DNA from: Vibrio agarilyticus
GTDB taxonomy: Bacteria; Pseudomonadota; Gammaproteobacteria; Enterobacterales; Vibrionaceae
DNA length: 64,000 nt
Direction of reading: 5' to 3'
Assembly: GCF_012641465.1 (NCBI RefSeq)
Contig: NZ_JABAIK010000005.1
Span: forward strand, 186,001-250,000
Numbering within the stretch: position 1 is the stretch's first letter; the number at the start of each line of letters is the position of its first letter. The position numbers and the translations under genes are program-made. Shown piece after piece: positions 36,527 to 46,079 of the stretch. The notes below the pieces were generated by a model. The model did not search any database. It was not told where the DNA came from and saw only the letters and a list, made by a program, of their open reading frames with translations.

Positions 36527-37579
36527 TTGATAATCAGAGTCCTGAGCCATCGTTGTCGATCTCGTATTTTGATTACGATCCTGCCTTTTTTCCTGTCAAG
36601 CTGCCTCCCTTTTCAATCTGAGGAAGAAACGCGTTTTGAACGCTACGCCACACGCCTTGCTAACGTTTTCGACATTAAAGCACCAGCCACGCCACCGCTC
36701 ATTTCCATAAAAGCTCCAAGCGTTCGTGACGTACAAATCACAATCCCTCGTTTGACACTTGGCCTTCTCGACAGCTATGAGCTGCGCCATTGCGGACTCT
36801 TTCAACTTATCGCTGAAAAGAACTCGTCACTTGGCAAAGTCCAAGATGCATTTGCCAATTTTGATTACCAACTCAGCCTCACCCAAACGCTTGAGCAGTG
36901 CCTAACAGAGGAGAAAAATAACACCAGTGCAACGAACCCTCATTCATTGTCGCCCAAATTGCGGTCAGAGCTAGAAACGCTTTATCAAACAAAACAGCAG
37001 CATTTGCAGTGGCACTGGCATAACTTACTGACATCAAGTGAAACAATGCAAAAGCAACTCTTAGGGAATCAATGGCTACCCGATGCGGCTTTCTCACATC
37101 GCGCCACGCTCAGTCTTGCTTTGACTCAATTAAGGGAGCAGATCGATCACGAGCAGACATTTATTCCAGAGACTGTCATTGGCTTGCAAGAGGCAATTGA
37201 GAAAACGCCGCTCATTGGCCCACTCTACTTTTCCCTTATTCGAACGACGCAATGGCTCAATTTGGCCTCTGAGATGGTCAAGCAGGAACAAAGCAACATA
37301 TTATGTGGACCTCAACGAGACCCGACACAATTTCAGCGGCTCAATAACGTCTTTCAACGTTACTACATTGAAGCGCTTCAACCCTATACGGCGAAATTGG
37401 ATAAACTGTATATTGCGCTATCGCCAAACATTGAAATAATTGCCGTAGCTTTTGATTCTGTTGATCAGCCCTATCCGATTACCCAGGCGCATCGACAATT
37501 TCGCGTAGCAATCAAAGAACATGTGATGGTATGGCAAACTCTATTTCAGCGGTGTGGTCATTTGCCTGAGCTAAAATGA
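36527..37579 (+). CDS. DUF3080-family lipoprotein
   Basis: A 350-aa predicted lipoprotein: a basic N-terminus, a hydrophobic stretch LITILPFFLSSC and a lipobox ending in Cys near residue 26. The mature part is helical and rich in Gln, Leu and charged residues, with no enzymatic motif. I recognise it as the DUF3080 family of Vibrio and relatives. The start is a TTG at 36527, supported by AAAGGA seven bases upstream; no ATG fits a lipoprotein start. The 3' end is 20 bases from the convergent DNA ligase gene. Function unknown. Confidence 0.78.
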   Translation: MIIRVLSHRCRSRILITILPFFLSSCLPFQSEEETRFERYATRLANVFDIKAPATPPLISIKAPSVRDVQITIPRLTLGLLDSYELRHCGLFQLIAEKNSSLGKVQDAFANFDYQLSLTQTLEQCLTEEKNNTSATNPHSLSPKLRSELETLYQTKQQHLQWHWHNLLTSSETMQKQLLGNQWLPDAAFSHRATLSLALTQLREQIDHEQTFIPETVIGLQEAIEKTPLIGPLYFSLIRTTQWLNLASEMVKQEQSNILCGPQRDPTQFQRLNNVFQRYYIEALQPYTAKLDKLYIALSPNIEIIAVAFDSVDQPYPITQAHRQFRVAIKEHVMVWQTLFQRCGHLPELK

Positions 37580-37599
37580 CTTATGACATAATTCTGAGT

Positions 37600-38445
37600 T
37601 CATTCAGGACGCCTTATATGCGCAAAGCGCGCAAATCTTGGGATCCCATTATGCGTAACGCCATTATGGTGAATGGTGATCTTAGAGCCCAGCACTGGTG
37701 GAGATCGTCTTTGCTCATCACTAAAACCTGACCCAACATAGAACCTTAGCCCATCATCACTTTCAACCCAAAGTGAGCCAAGCAAACCATCGAGTCGACC
37801 TTTACCGGCCTTATAACCAATCACGGTGACTTCTTGAGACTGATGGCGTTTCACTTTAATGAGATCATCACTTCTCCCTACTCGATAGCGCGTATCAAGC
37901 TTACGCAGCATAATGCCTTCACCACCTTGATCAACGACTGACTCAAGATAGTCAAAAAGCGCGGATTCACTGGCTATGGAGCGGTGAGAAACCACTTTGA
38001 CGTGTTTAACTGGCGATTCTTTGTGCCATTGTTCTAACTTTGCTAGACGCTCGGGAAATACACTTGGCACATGTGGCGTATCAAACACCATAAAGAATAA
38101 ATCGCGCCAAGCAGCGTCATCAGGCTCGTTATCAAGCACCGTTTTTTGGACGTCATTAAAAGCATTACGCGCTATCCACAATTCCCCATCGAGCGGGAAC
38201 TCTGGTAGCGGCTCCGTAAACCATGTTGGAGCGTGTATTGGTTTTCCGGAACGGGTCAATAACGCATATCCGTTCCAAAAAGCTCGTATCCCATCAAGTT
38301 TCTCGCTCATCCAGTAATCTGCAAGCCTAATGTCTGCATCGTACTCGCTTGCGAGTGTCACTATCGGAACGCTCATAACGTTCGGTGATGTGACAATACT
38401 CCCCGCCCAAATAAATGCACTACTTCCCAACACCTTCCAATTCAT
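37600..38445 (-). CDS. ATP-dependent DNA ligase with N-terminal export signal (LigE type)
   Basis: A compact 281-aa ligase of the small bacterial ATP-dependent class. The adenylation motif is SEKLDGIRAFW with the nucleotide-linking K49. Other motifs are LTRSGKPIHAP, FPLDGELWIA, FMVFDTP, EGIMLRKLDTRYRVGR and the LIKVKRHQSQEVTVIGY motif V, followed by an OB-fold with RFYVGSGFSDEQR. The first about 25 residues (KVLGSSAFIWAGSIVTSPNV) look like a signal peptide, as in related periplasmic ligases of Vibrio, Haemophilus and Neisseria. A role in joining DNA in the periplasm, for instance during uptake, is a hypothesis. Confidence 0.88.
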   Translation of the reverse strand: MNWKVLGSSAFIWAGSIVTSPNVMSVPIVTLASEYDADIRLADYWMSEKLDGIRAFWNGYALLTRSGKPIHAPTWFTEPLPEFPLDGELWIARNAFNDVQKTVLDNEPDDAAWRDLFFMVFDTPHVPSVFPERLAKLEQWHKESPVKHVKVVSHRSIASESALFDYLESVVDQGGEGIMLRKLDTRYRVGRSDDLIKVKRHQSQEVTVIGYKAGKGRLDGLLGSLWVESDDGLRFYVGSGFSDEQRRSPPVLGSKITIHHNGVTHNGIPRFARFAHIRRPE

Positions 38446-38642
38446 TTCTTTGCCTATTTTGAATCCAGTTATTCAAATTAAGGCGTTTAATGACAAAAGC
38501 TTCGAGCAGTAAAATGAATAAGGCTCCAGCGCGTTGCCACTTTTCAGTCTTAGCATCATTTGAAATTACAGTTTTCTTGTTGATGTATCACATCACAGGT
38601 TGGCGATCGCCAGTTCAAAGCACGATTTAAGTCATTGCACGA

Positions 38643-39797
38643 TTACAGTGGTAAAGACTGTTTCGACTGTCTCGTATTGGTCGAGAGCGACTCATTTAGA
38701 GCGAGTGACGATACACTGCACATACTAGAAATTTGGTTACGCCCTTGTGATTTAGCGCGATAGAGATGAACATCAGCTGCTTGGATTACGTCCAATAGTG
38801 GGCCTTCGCCTTGATACTGCGCAACCCCAATACTAACGGTTAACTCTCCGACATGAGGAAAATGAAAATGGCTAATGACGTTAAGTAACCTATCAGCAAA
38901 AGCAACGGCACTGGGTAAATCGGTATCTTGGCAAACAATCATAAACTCCTCACCGCCCCACCGACCGGCACAATCACTTGTTCGCGTTGACTGACGAAGC
39001 AACTGCCCCAGTGCTTTTAAAACTTGATCCCCTGCTAAGTGACCAAAACTATCGTTAACGGACTTAAAATAATCTATATCGATCAGCAAAATAGAAAATG
39101 GATGATGATAACGTGACGCCTGATAATGCGCAGCGCTAAGAACTGTTTCTAATTGAGTGCGATTGGCCAACCCCGTTAAACAATCAAGTAGTGAATGTTG
39201 TTCCAGCCGTTTTTTGTCACTGATATCGCTCGCAATAGATAAAAAACCATTGAGTTTACCATCATCACGATACACCGGTATCACATCGGCCTTTAGCCAA
39301 AAGTCATCACCTGATTTGGTTTGATTATGAAATTCACCAGTCCATTTATTGGTGTGGGAAATGCTTTTCCACATTTCACGAAACGAGACTACCACGGCAG
39401 ATGGGTGACGGATCATCGCGGCGTCCTCGCCAATTAATTCACTCGTTTGATAGCCGCTTAGTTGACACAATGCCGCGTTGCAGCGAACAATTTTCCCCGA
39501 AAGATTGGTCTCCATAATCGGAACATGCTTGTCGATAATATTAGAGTAGTGCTCCATTTGTTCGCGTTGTCGTTGTTCACGTTTAAGTTGACGATAGTTG
39601 GTCAATGCAGCGAAAACGGCTAAAGGTAACAAAATCAACAGCAGCGCGACAAAGACCAAACCGGCAAACAAGAGTGCTGTTTGTTCGGTTTGGTAGCTCC
39701 AATAGGCTAACGAACTGACGGCAGCTGAAATCGCGATAGCGATCCCGTTAAATTTGCGAATGACAGCAAACAGCTCCCGATGTTTCGTTAGCGCCAT
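38643..39797 (-). CDS. Membrane-anchored PAS-GGDEF diguanylate cyclase
   Basis: A 384-aa protein with two N-terminal membrane helices (about residues 18-36 and 42-66), a short coiled coil (QLKREQRQREQMEHY), a PAS domain at about 85-195 (with IRCNAAL/LSGYQTSE-type motifs and a PAC end GFLSIASDISD) and a GGDEF domain. Active-site GGEEF is at 281-285, with the inhibitory RxxD site RTSD at 272-275. I use the ATG at 39797, which has AAGG seven bases upstream; an upstream in-frame TTG lacks one. It should make cyclic di-GMP in response to a PAS-sensed cue. It stands alone. Confidence 0.9.
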   Translation of the reverse strand: MALTKHRELFAVIRKFNGIAIAISAAVSSLAYWSYQTEQTALLFAGLVFVALLLILLPLAVFAALTNYRQLKREQRQREQMEHYSNIIDKHVPIMETNLSGKIVRCNAALCQLSGYQTSELIGEDAAMIRHPSAVVVSFREMWKSISHTNKWTGEFHNQTKSGDDFWLKADVIPVYRDDGKLNGFLSIASDISDKKRLEQHSLLDCLTGLANRTQLETVLSAAHYQASRYHHPFSILLIDIDYFKSVNDSFGHLAGDQVLKALGQLLRQSTRTSDCAGRWGGEEFMIVCQDTDLPSAVAFADRLLNVISHFHFPHVGELTVSIGVAQYQGEGPLLDVIQAADVHLYRAKSQGRNQISSMCSVSSLALNESLSTNTRQSKQSLPL

Positions 39798-39898
39798 AAA
39801 GAAACCTTGAACTCCATTATGCAATTATGTGCTTAACTATAGTCCAGAGTTATAATATTCGCGTAAATACTCGAGACATTTTAGCGATACAACGACCT

Positions 39899-40049
39899 CT
39901 AAACCCAAGCAACTTGAAGATGTAGGCAGACGCCAAAAGAACAATGCCTCTGAGCACCTCGTGAACATAGACAAACTATGTGATGAGGTTTGTGAGAGCC
40001 AACCCTTTTAAATCGATTAAACGCCACTTCAGTGAAACCAATGGTTATA
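39899..40049 (+). repeat. Full-length ERIC-type repeat, diverged right end
   Basis: From TAAACCCAAGCAACTTGAAG through the core GACAAACTATGTGATGAGG to CGCCACTTCAGTGAAACCAA and GGTTATA. It lies upstream of the sulfate operon, between it and the divergent cyclase gene. Confidence 0.82.
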
Positions 40050-40104
40050 AGATATGGTTATATCGTTTTATTTATCTATAACTTATTGCTTTTTGGTTGC
40101 GCTC

Positions 40105-40122
40105 GTTGCTGTATACTGCAAC
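40105..40122. promoter_or_regulatory. 18-base near-palindrome upstream of the sulfate operon
   Basis: GTTGCTGTATACTGCAAC is symmetric except for one pair of positions (T opposite T on each side of GTATAC). It ends 23 bases before the ATG of the permease gene, a position suited to a repressor site or overlap with a -10 region. The binding protein is unknown. Confidence 0.35.
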
Positions 40123-40145
40123 AAACGCAACGGAAGGCAATTAAT

Positions 40146-41879
40146 ATGATAGACGTACCATCATCTTACATTGTGATAGCCCTATTTATCGCCACTATTT
40201 TGGGGCTTATTCGCTACCAAACACGCCCTGAAAAGGTGTTTGGTGTGCTGCTGGTTGTTCTTGTTGCGTCTGGACTTGTCAGCACTCAACAAGTGATTGC
40301 CAGTTTTGCAAATCAAGGGTTATTGACGCTAATTTTGCTCATGGTGTGCTCTATTGCGTTGGAAAAAACCAGCTTATTACGTGTTCTGGCAACCTTTGTC
40401 ATAAAACCCAGTTACCAAGCAACTTGGCTCCGTCTATTTTCAATTACCACATTGTCGTCTGCGTTTCTAAATAACACGGCGGTAGTGTCGACCATGCTGG
40501 CTCCAATTCGAAATAACCCGCATCACCCTGCAAGTCGGTTATTAATTCCACTTTCGTATGCCGCTATTTTGGGTGGAACATTAACCTTGGTAGGCACATC
40601 AACGAACTTAATTGTTAATAGTATGGTGCTCGACGCCAATCTTCCATCGTTAGGTTTTTTTGATTTCACACTTGTCGGTGGGCTGCTTGTGGTTGGTTGT
40701 GGCGTCGTTTTATTTTTTCTTTCTGGCACGCTGCCAATGAAATCACGCCATACATCGATGGCCGCTGACTATTTTATCGATACTAAGGTAACTCTAGACT
40801 CCCCACTCATTGGTAAAACCATTGAAGAAAATGGGCTGCGAAATCTGGAAAGCTTGTTTCTGGTAGAAATTTTACGTCACCATCATCTTATTTCTCCTGT
40901 GGCGCCAAACGAAGTGGTCGAAGCGGGAGATCGTTTAATCTTTAGTGGTGATATTAAGAAAGTCTCTTTATTTCATCAAATTCCTGGATTGAATCTCTTT
41001 GCGCGTGAAAATGGTCTACCGATTGATAACTTGATTGAAGTGGTTATCAGACCCGAAAGTATCCTCAGTGGCAAAACCTTAAAACATGCCGGATTTCGCG
41101 CTCGATTTGATGCAGCTGTCGTGGCGATGAAACGCGATGGTGAACGCGTGTCGGGAAAACTTGGTGATATAAAATTGCGCCCTGGCGATTATTTGGTGCT
41201 TGCGGTTGGAGACGATTTTCGTAGTCGCCATAACATTAGTAAAAACTTTTATATGATCAGTGGTTATGAAACTGACCATATGCTTCACGGACGCAAAGAA
41301 CTTCTCGCGATCAGCGGCTTTTTGCTCGCCATAACGAGTGCCGCGTTTGGTCTACTGCCCTTATTTGAAAGCGTGTTTTTACTGCTGGGGCTTTATCTGC
41401 TTACTGGCTGCCTAAGTGGAAACGAAATTTTGCATCGCTTACCAAAGCAGATTTGGCTGATCATTTCGTCGGCGCTCGTACTTTCCCAAGCGCTGATGAA
41501 TACTCAAGCGTTAAACACTCTGGAAGAGGTCATTATTAATAACCCAAACCTCTTTACCCCATTTTTAGGACTGGCACTGATATATGGGTTGACGTGGCTG
41601 CTCACCGAATTGGTGACAAATAACGCCGCTGCCGCCCTCATGTTTCCTATAGCCTTTGGGCTGGCTCAAGCTTTAAACGTGGACTTTCACAGTTTTATCC
41701 TTGCCGTTGCTTTTGGTGCGAGTGCCAGTTTTGTCAGCCCTTATGGCTACCAAACAAACTTGATGGTTTACAACGCAGGTCAATATCGATTTAACGATTT
41801 TCTGCGAATTGGGCTACCTGTCAGCCTAATGTACGGCGTCATCACGCTCAGTTCGATTACGCTGATTTATGGATTTTAA
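40146..41879 (+). CDS. SLC13-type permease with TrkA-C (RCK_C) domains, probable sulfate transporter
   Basis: A 577-aa polytopic protein. An N-terminal half with about five membrane segments (including [13 protein letters not shown] and [17 protein letters not shown], the SLC13/DASS signature) is followed by two soluble RCK_C domains (about 205-370: [68 protein letters not shown]). A second membrane half repeats the ligand loop ([32 protein letters not shown]). The frame is open upstream, but the ATG at 40146 follows GGAAGG. As the first gene before cysD, it probably imports sulfate; this is inferred from position and the SAC1-like family. Confidence 0.87.
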   Translation: MIDVPSSYIVIALFIATILGLIRYQTRPEKVFGVLLVVLVASGLVSTQQVIASFANQGLLTLILLMVCSIALEKTSLLRVLATFVIKPSYQATWLRLFSITTLSSAFLNNTAVVSTMLAPIRNNPHHPASRLLIPLSYAAILGGTLTLVGTSTNLIVNSMVLDANLPSLGFFDFTLVGGLLVVGCGVVLFFLSGTLPMKSRHTSMAADYFIDTKVTLDSPLIGKTIEENGLRNLESLFLVEILRHHHLISPVAPNEVVEAGDRLIFSGDIKKVSLFHQIPGLNLFARENGLPIDNLIEVVIRPESILSGKTLKHAGFRARFDAAVVAMKRDGERVSGKLGDIKLRPGDYLVLAVGDDFRSRHNISKNFYMISGYETDHMLHGRKELLAISGFLLAITSAAFGLLPLFESVFLLLGLYLLTGCLSGNEILHRLPKQIWLIISSALVLSQALMNTQALNTLEEVIINNPNLFTPFLGLALIYGLTWLLTELVTNNAAAALMFPIAFGLAQALNVDFHSFILAVAFGASASFVSPYGYQTNLMVYNAGQYRFNDFLRIGLPVSLMYGVITLSSITLIYGF

Positions 41880-41899
41880 ACACAAAGGGATTATCTCAT

Positions 41900-42814
41900 A
41901 TGACGATGACTGCAGAACGCATAACACACTTAAAACAGCTGGAAGCCGAATCGATTCACATCATGCGCGAAGTCGCGGCTGAATTTGATAACCCAGTCAT
42001 GCTCTACTCCGTTGGTAAAGACTCTTCTGTCATGCTGCATCTTGCGCGTAAAGCGTTTGCGCCTGGAGCGCCGCCATTTCCGCTAATGCACGTTGATACA
42101 ACATGGAAATTCAAAGAGATGATTGAATTTCGCGATTATATGGCCGACAAATTAGGCATGAAACTGATTGTCCACCAAAACCCAGAAGGGTTGGCGATGA
42201 ATATCAATCCGTTTGTTCATGGCAGTTCCTATCACACCGATGTCATGAAAACCCAAGGGCTTAAGCAAGCGCTGGACAAATACGGCTTTGACGCGGCTTT
42301 TGGTGGCGCACGTCGAGATGAGGAGAAATCACGCGCAAAAGAACGTGTTTACTCTTTTCGTGATGAACACCACCGCTGGGATCCTAAAAACCAACGCCCA
42401 GAACTTTGGAATATCTACAATGGCAAAGTAAACCAAGGTGAAAGTATTCGAGTCTTCCCTTTGTCAAACTGGACGGAATTGGATATCTGGCAATACATCT
42501 ATCTTGAAGAGATTGAAATCCCTGGGTTATATCTGTCTAAAAAGCGCCCCGTGGTTGAGCGTGATGGCATGCTTATTATGGTAGATGATGAGCGCATGGC
42601 ATTAAAACCCGGCGAAGTGGTCGAAGAAAAAATGGTTCGCTTTCGCACCTTAGGCTGCTACCCACTGACAGGTGCCGTCGAATCGGAAGCCACAACGCTA
42701 CCGGACGTGATTCAAGAAATGCTGCTGACAACCACTTCTGAACGGCAAGGTCGAGCGATTGATCATGACAGCGCTGGCTCAATGGAAAAGAAAAAACGCG
42801 AAGGATATTTCTAA
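41900..42814 (+). CDS. cysD: Sulfate adenylyltransferase subunit 2 CysD
   Basis: Catalytic subunit of ATP sulfurylase, making APS from ATP and sulfate; 304 aa. The PP-loop-type motif is [15 protein letters not shown], followed by [33 protein letters not shown] and [16 protein letters not shown], all as in CysD. It is 20 bases after the permease gene. Its TAA shares a base with the ATG of cysC (TAATG). Unusually, its partner cysN is not next but lies 1.8 kb downstream after cysC and a DHH gene. Confidence 0.95.
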   Translation: MTMTAERITHLKQLEAESIHIMREVAAEFDNPVMLYSVGKDSSVMLHLARKAFAPGAPPFPLMHVDTTWKFKEMIEFRDYMADKLGMKLIVHQNPEGLAMNINPFVHGSSYHTDVMKTQGLKQALDKYGFDAAFGGARRDEEKSRAKERVYSFRDEHHRWDPKNQRPELWNIYNGKVNQGESIRVFPLSNWTELDIWQYIYLEEIEIPGLYLSKKRPVVERDGMLIMVDDERMALKPGEVVEEKMVRFRTLGCYPLTGAVESEATTLPDVIQEMLLTTTSERQGRAIDHDSAGSMEKKKREGYF

Positions 42815-43449
42815 TGACCAGCCCATACCAACACAAAGCGCACGATGGTATTAACCAAGATGTCGTTTGGCACACAGGCAGTATCACCCACCAAGAGCGT
42901 GCGGCTTTAAAGCGACAGGTTCCCGTTGTGCTTTGGTTTACAGGTTTAAGTGGCTCTGGCAAGTCAACGATTGCCAATGCAGTAGAACAAAAATTATTGG
43001 CCCTTGGTAAGCATAGCTATTTACTTGATGGTGATAATATTCGCCATGGGCTCAATAAAGATCTTGGTTTTACTCAAGCCGACCGTATTGAGAATATTCG
43101 CCGAATTGGTGAAGTAGCCAGCTTGTTTGTTGATGCAGGAAGCATCGTTTTAACCGCGTTTATATCGCCATTTATTAGTGACCGAGAGCAAGTACGTCAA
43201 CGACTTGAACCGCACCAATTTATCGAAGTGTTCGTCGACACGCCTCTTGCGGTTTGTGAGTCACGCGATCCTAAAGGGTTATACAAAAAAGCGCGCGCGG
43301 GCGAAATTAAACACTTTACTGGAATTGATTCTGACTATGAGTCGCCAACACAGCCAGAAATTCATTTAAAAACGGATATCGACTCTATCGAAGCCTGCGC
43401 AGAAAAAGTGGTTAATTACTTAGCCGCCCGTGGCTACCTTGGGCTCTAG
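42814..43449 (+). CDS. cysC: Adenylylsulfate kinase CysC
   Basis: Phosphorylates APS to PAPS, 211 aa. The P-loop is GLSGSGKST at 44-52. Other family motifs are [18 protein letters not shown], the lid and APS-binding [42 protein letters not shown] and [11 protein letters not shown]. The start overlaps cysD. Free-standing, not fused to CysN as in some bacteria. Confidence 0.95.
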   Translation: MTSPYQHKAHDGINQDVVWHTGSITHQERAALKRQVPVVLWFTGLSGSGKSTIANAVEQKLLALGKHSYLLDGDNIRHGLNKDLGFTQADRIENIRRIGEVASLFVDAGSIVLTAFISPFISDREQVRQRLEPHQFIEVFVDTPLAVCESRDPKGLYKKARAGEIKHFTGIDSDYESPTQPEIHLKTDIDSIEACAEKVVNYLAARGYLGL

Positions 43450-43513
43450 TACGCCTAAGCCATTTGACGCTGCTGCCCGTACCGATAGACAAAGTGAAAT
43501 GAGGAGTGCCCGC

Positions 43514-44524
43514 TTGAGTCAGCCAACAGGAAAAAGCTCAGTGCATTTTGATGTTTTCAATGGTGATGCAGACGGCATTACAGCGTTGTTGCAATTGCGT
43601 CTCGCTGAGCCCAAAGAGACACGCCTCATCACCGGCGTGAAACGTGATATTGCGTTACTCAAGCGCGTTGAATCCGATATCAAAATGCCACATTTCGCCA
43701 AGGAAAACGTGTCAGTTACCGCACTCGATATTTCAATGGAAAAAAATATTGATGCATTGCAATACCTATTAAATGAAGGCGTTGACGTCTTTTATTGCGA
43801 CCACCACCGTACAGGTAGCATGCCGCAAAGTTTGCATTTATCAACATTGATTAACCTTGATCCTGAGATCTGCACCAGCTTGTTAATTAACGCATACTTA
43901 AGCGGCCAATACCCACTTTGGGCTATCGTCGGCGCGTTTGGCGATAATCTGTGGCAACGCGCTGAAACGTTAGCCAACACGCTTACACTAAATAGCGAAG
44001 AAATCACGTACCTAAAAGAGCTGGGTACTTTGATCAACTACAACGGTTATGGCACAACACTTGGCGATTTACACATTGACCCTGCTGAGTTATTTCGCCA
44101 ATTGCTCGAGTACGTTGATCCCTTCGCGCTAAAGCACGATCTTGAATCACCGTTTTACTTATTGCGAGCCGGTTACGCTAAAGATATCGCACTAGCAAGA
44201 ACGCAAGTTCCCATTTTTGAAAATGACACTTGCCGAGTATTTAAATTACCAGCTAAGCCTTGGGCCAAACGCATCAGCGGTGTTTGGAGTAATCAATTAG
44301 CTAATGAAGCGCCACATAAAGCGCATGCCGTTTTAACCTTAAATGACACTCACCAAGACTATACCGTGAGCGTTAGAGCCCCGCTCGATTCACGTACTGG
44401 CGCTGACATAGTATGCAGTCAATTTTATTCAGGCGGTGGACGCGCTGCAGCCGCTGGCATTAACACATTGCCTAAAACAATGATGCACCTATTTATTGAA
44501 ACGTTAACTGATTTTTATGCCTAG
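43514..44524 (+). CDS. DHH-family phosphoesterase inside the sulfate activation operon
   Basis: A 336-aa DHH/DHHA1 phosphoesterase. The metal-binding motifs are FNGDADGI (D18, D20), a conserved Asp in VTALDIS, and the DHH triad YCDHHRTG (D96-H97-H98). The C-terminal DHHA1-like part ends with FYSGGGRAAAAGIN, the substrate-binding glycine motif. I chose the TTG at 43514 because GAGGAG lies exactly seven bases before it; ATG codons at 43430 and 43499 lack a ribosome site. Lying between cysC and cysN, it may degrade pAp, the by-product of PAPS use, as NrnA-type DHH enzymes can. That role is inference; oligonucleotide or exopolyphosphate-like hydrolysis are alternatives. Confidence 0.82.
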   Translation: MSQPTGKSSVHFDVFNGDADGITALLQLRLAEPKETRLITGVKRDIALLKRVESDIKMPHFAKENVSVTALDISMEKNIDALQYLLNEGVDVFYCDHHRTGSMPQSLHLSTLINLDPEICTSLLINAYLSGQYPLWAIVGAFGDNLWQRAETLANTLTLNSEEITYLKELGTLINYNGYGTTLGDLHIDPAELFRQLLEYVDPFALKHDLESPFYLLRAGYAKDIALARTQVPIFENDTCRVFKLPAKPWAKRISGVWSNQLANEAPHKAHAVLTLNDTHQDYTVSVRAPLDSRTGADIVCSQFYSGGGRAAAAGINTLPKTMMHLFIETLTDFYA

Positions 44525-44575
44525 GACCTTTGGTCGTCTGCATAACATCCATATTCACTCAAAAGGATATTGATT

Positions 44576-45985
44576 ATGTCTCATTCATCAGATTTGATCG
44601 CAAAAGACATCGAAGCTTATCTCAAAGTTCACGAGAATAAAGACCTATTGCGTTTTTTGACCTGTGGTAACGTCGATGATGGCAAATCCACACTCATTGG
44701 TCGTCTTTTGTTTGACAGTAAGTTGATTTATGAAGATCAACTTGCGGCAATTGAAAAAGACTCGCAAAAATTCAACACCACAAATGAAGCGTTTGACTTG
44801 GCACTGCTCGTTGACGGCCTACAGTCAGAGCGAGAGCAAGGGATCACTATTGATGTTGCCTACCGCTATTTTTCGACCGACAAGCGCAAATTCATTATTG
44901 CCGATACGCCCGGGCATGAACAATACACACGCAATATGGTCACTGGCGCATCAACGTGTGATTTAGCCATCGTGATTGTTGATGCGCGACACGGCATTCA
45001 AACGCAAACACGTCGACACAGTTATATTTGCAGCCTGCTCGGCATTAAACACATTATTGTTGCGATCAACAAAATGGATTTGATGGACTACAGTCAGTCG
45101 GTGTATCAAAAAATCAAAGCCGATTATCGTGCTATGGCTAAGAGTTTTAACATTGACGACATTCGCTTTGTCCCTATTTCGGCTTTAAAAGGCGATAACG
45201 TGGTCACTCCGAGTACCAATATGGATTGGTATCCGGGTGCGACGTTAATGAAGCTATTGGAAACAGTGAAAATTGACCAAGACGCAGACTTAACGCAAAT
45301 GCGCTTCCCGGTACAGTACGTCAACCGCCCTAACCTCGATTTTCGTGGCTTTAGCGGAACACTGGCCTCTGGCCAAGTTCAAGTGGGAGATGAAATCACG
45401 GCTCTACCTTCAGGCAAGCACTCAACCATCAAAAGCATCTACACCTACGATGGTGAACTGAATCAAGCTCAACCAGGACAGGCGGTTACTTTAACGCTTG
45501 CGGATGAAATTGACATTTCTCGTGGCGATATGATTGTTCATCGTGGTCATGAGCCTGTGGTGACCAATCATCTTGACGCCCATGTTGTGTGGATGGATGA
45601 CAATCCCTTGCGCACTCATAAAGAGTATATGTTTAAATTTGCGACCAAATCCTGCCCGGGGGCAATTCGTCAAATTTCGCACAAGGTAGATGTCAATACT
45701 CTGGAGCATCATGACTTTAGCGCAGAACACTTAAAATTAAATGAAATTGGCTTACTCAATATCGGCCTGACTGACGCTGTCGCGTTAGACGCTTATGACA
45801 CACTGCCGCAAACTGGTGCGTTTGTCATAATCGACAGACAAAGCAATGTGACTGTGGGAGCGGGTATGGTGCATCGCCTTATCAAAGAAAGTGACGAGCC
45901 AAGTAAAGTTTACACTCAAGCGGAAAAAGAACTCAACGCATTCATTCGTAAGAATTACCCAGAATGGGGCTGTGCTGAGATTTAA
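44576..45985 (+). CDS. cysN: Sulfate adenylyltransferase subunit 1 CysN
   Basis: The GTPase subunit that drives APS formation by CysD, 469 aa. Motifs of translation-factor GTPases: G1 GNVDDGKST, the G2 region with [14 protein letters not shown]3 DTPGHEQY, G4 NKMD and G5 ISALKGDN, followed by EF-Tu-like domains II and III. The ATG at 44576 has AAGGA eight bases upstream. It is the last gene of the operon, separated from cysD by cysC and the DHH gene, and is followed by a terminator. Confidence 0.95.
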   Translation: MSHSSDLIAKDIEAYLKVHENKDLLRFLTCGNVDDGKSTLIGRLLFDSKLIYEDQLAAIEKDSQKFNTTNEAFDLALLVDGLQSEREQGITIDVAYRYFSTDKRKFIIADTPGHEQYTRNMVTGASTCDLAIVIVDARHGIQTQTRRHSYICSLLGIKHIIVAINKMDLMDYSQSVYQKIKADYRAMAKSFNIDDIRFVPISALKGDNVVTPSTNMDWYPGATLMKLLETVKIDQDADLTQMRFPVQYVNRPNLDFRGFSGTLASGQVQVGDEITALPSGKHSTIKSIYTYDGELNQAQPGQAVTLTLADEIDISRGDMIVHRGHEPVVTNHLDAHVVWMDDNPLRTHKEYMFKFATKSCPGAIRQISHKVDVNTLEHHDFSAEHLKLNEIGLLNIGLTDAVALDAYDTLPQTGAFVIIDRQSNVTVGAGMVHRLIKESDEPSKVYTQAEKELNAFIRKNYPEWGCAEI

Positions 45986-46028
45986 TTTACTCAGGAGACA
46001 TGGCGTTGCTGAAAGACTAAATTGAATT

Positions 46029-46056
46029 AGAGAGGTGCTGAAAAGCACCTCTTTCT
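46029..46056. terminator. Terminator between cysN and galR
   Basis: Stem AGAGGTGCT / AGCACCTCT with loop GAAA, followed by TTCTC on the plus strand. On the minus strand it is followed by mixed A/T only, so it mainly serves cysN but may help galR too. Confidence 0.8.
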
Positions 46057-46079
46057 CATTTCCCCACCAAACAGAGGAT

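Noticed and set aside
40032-40145. Upstream ATG for the permease gene
   Set aside because: The extension covers the repeat end and the near-palindrome, and the ATG at 40146 has GGAAGG upstream and gives a normal membrane protein start.
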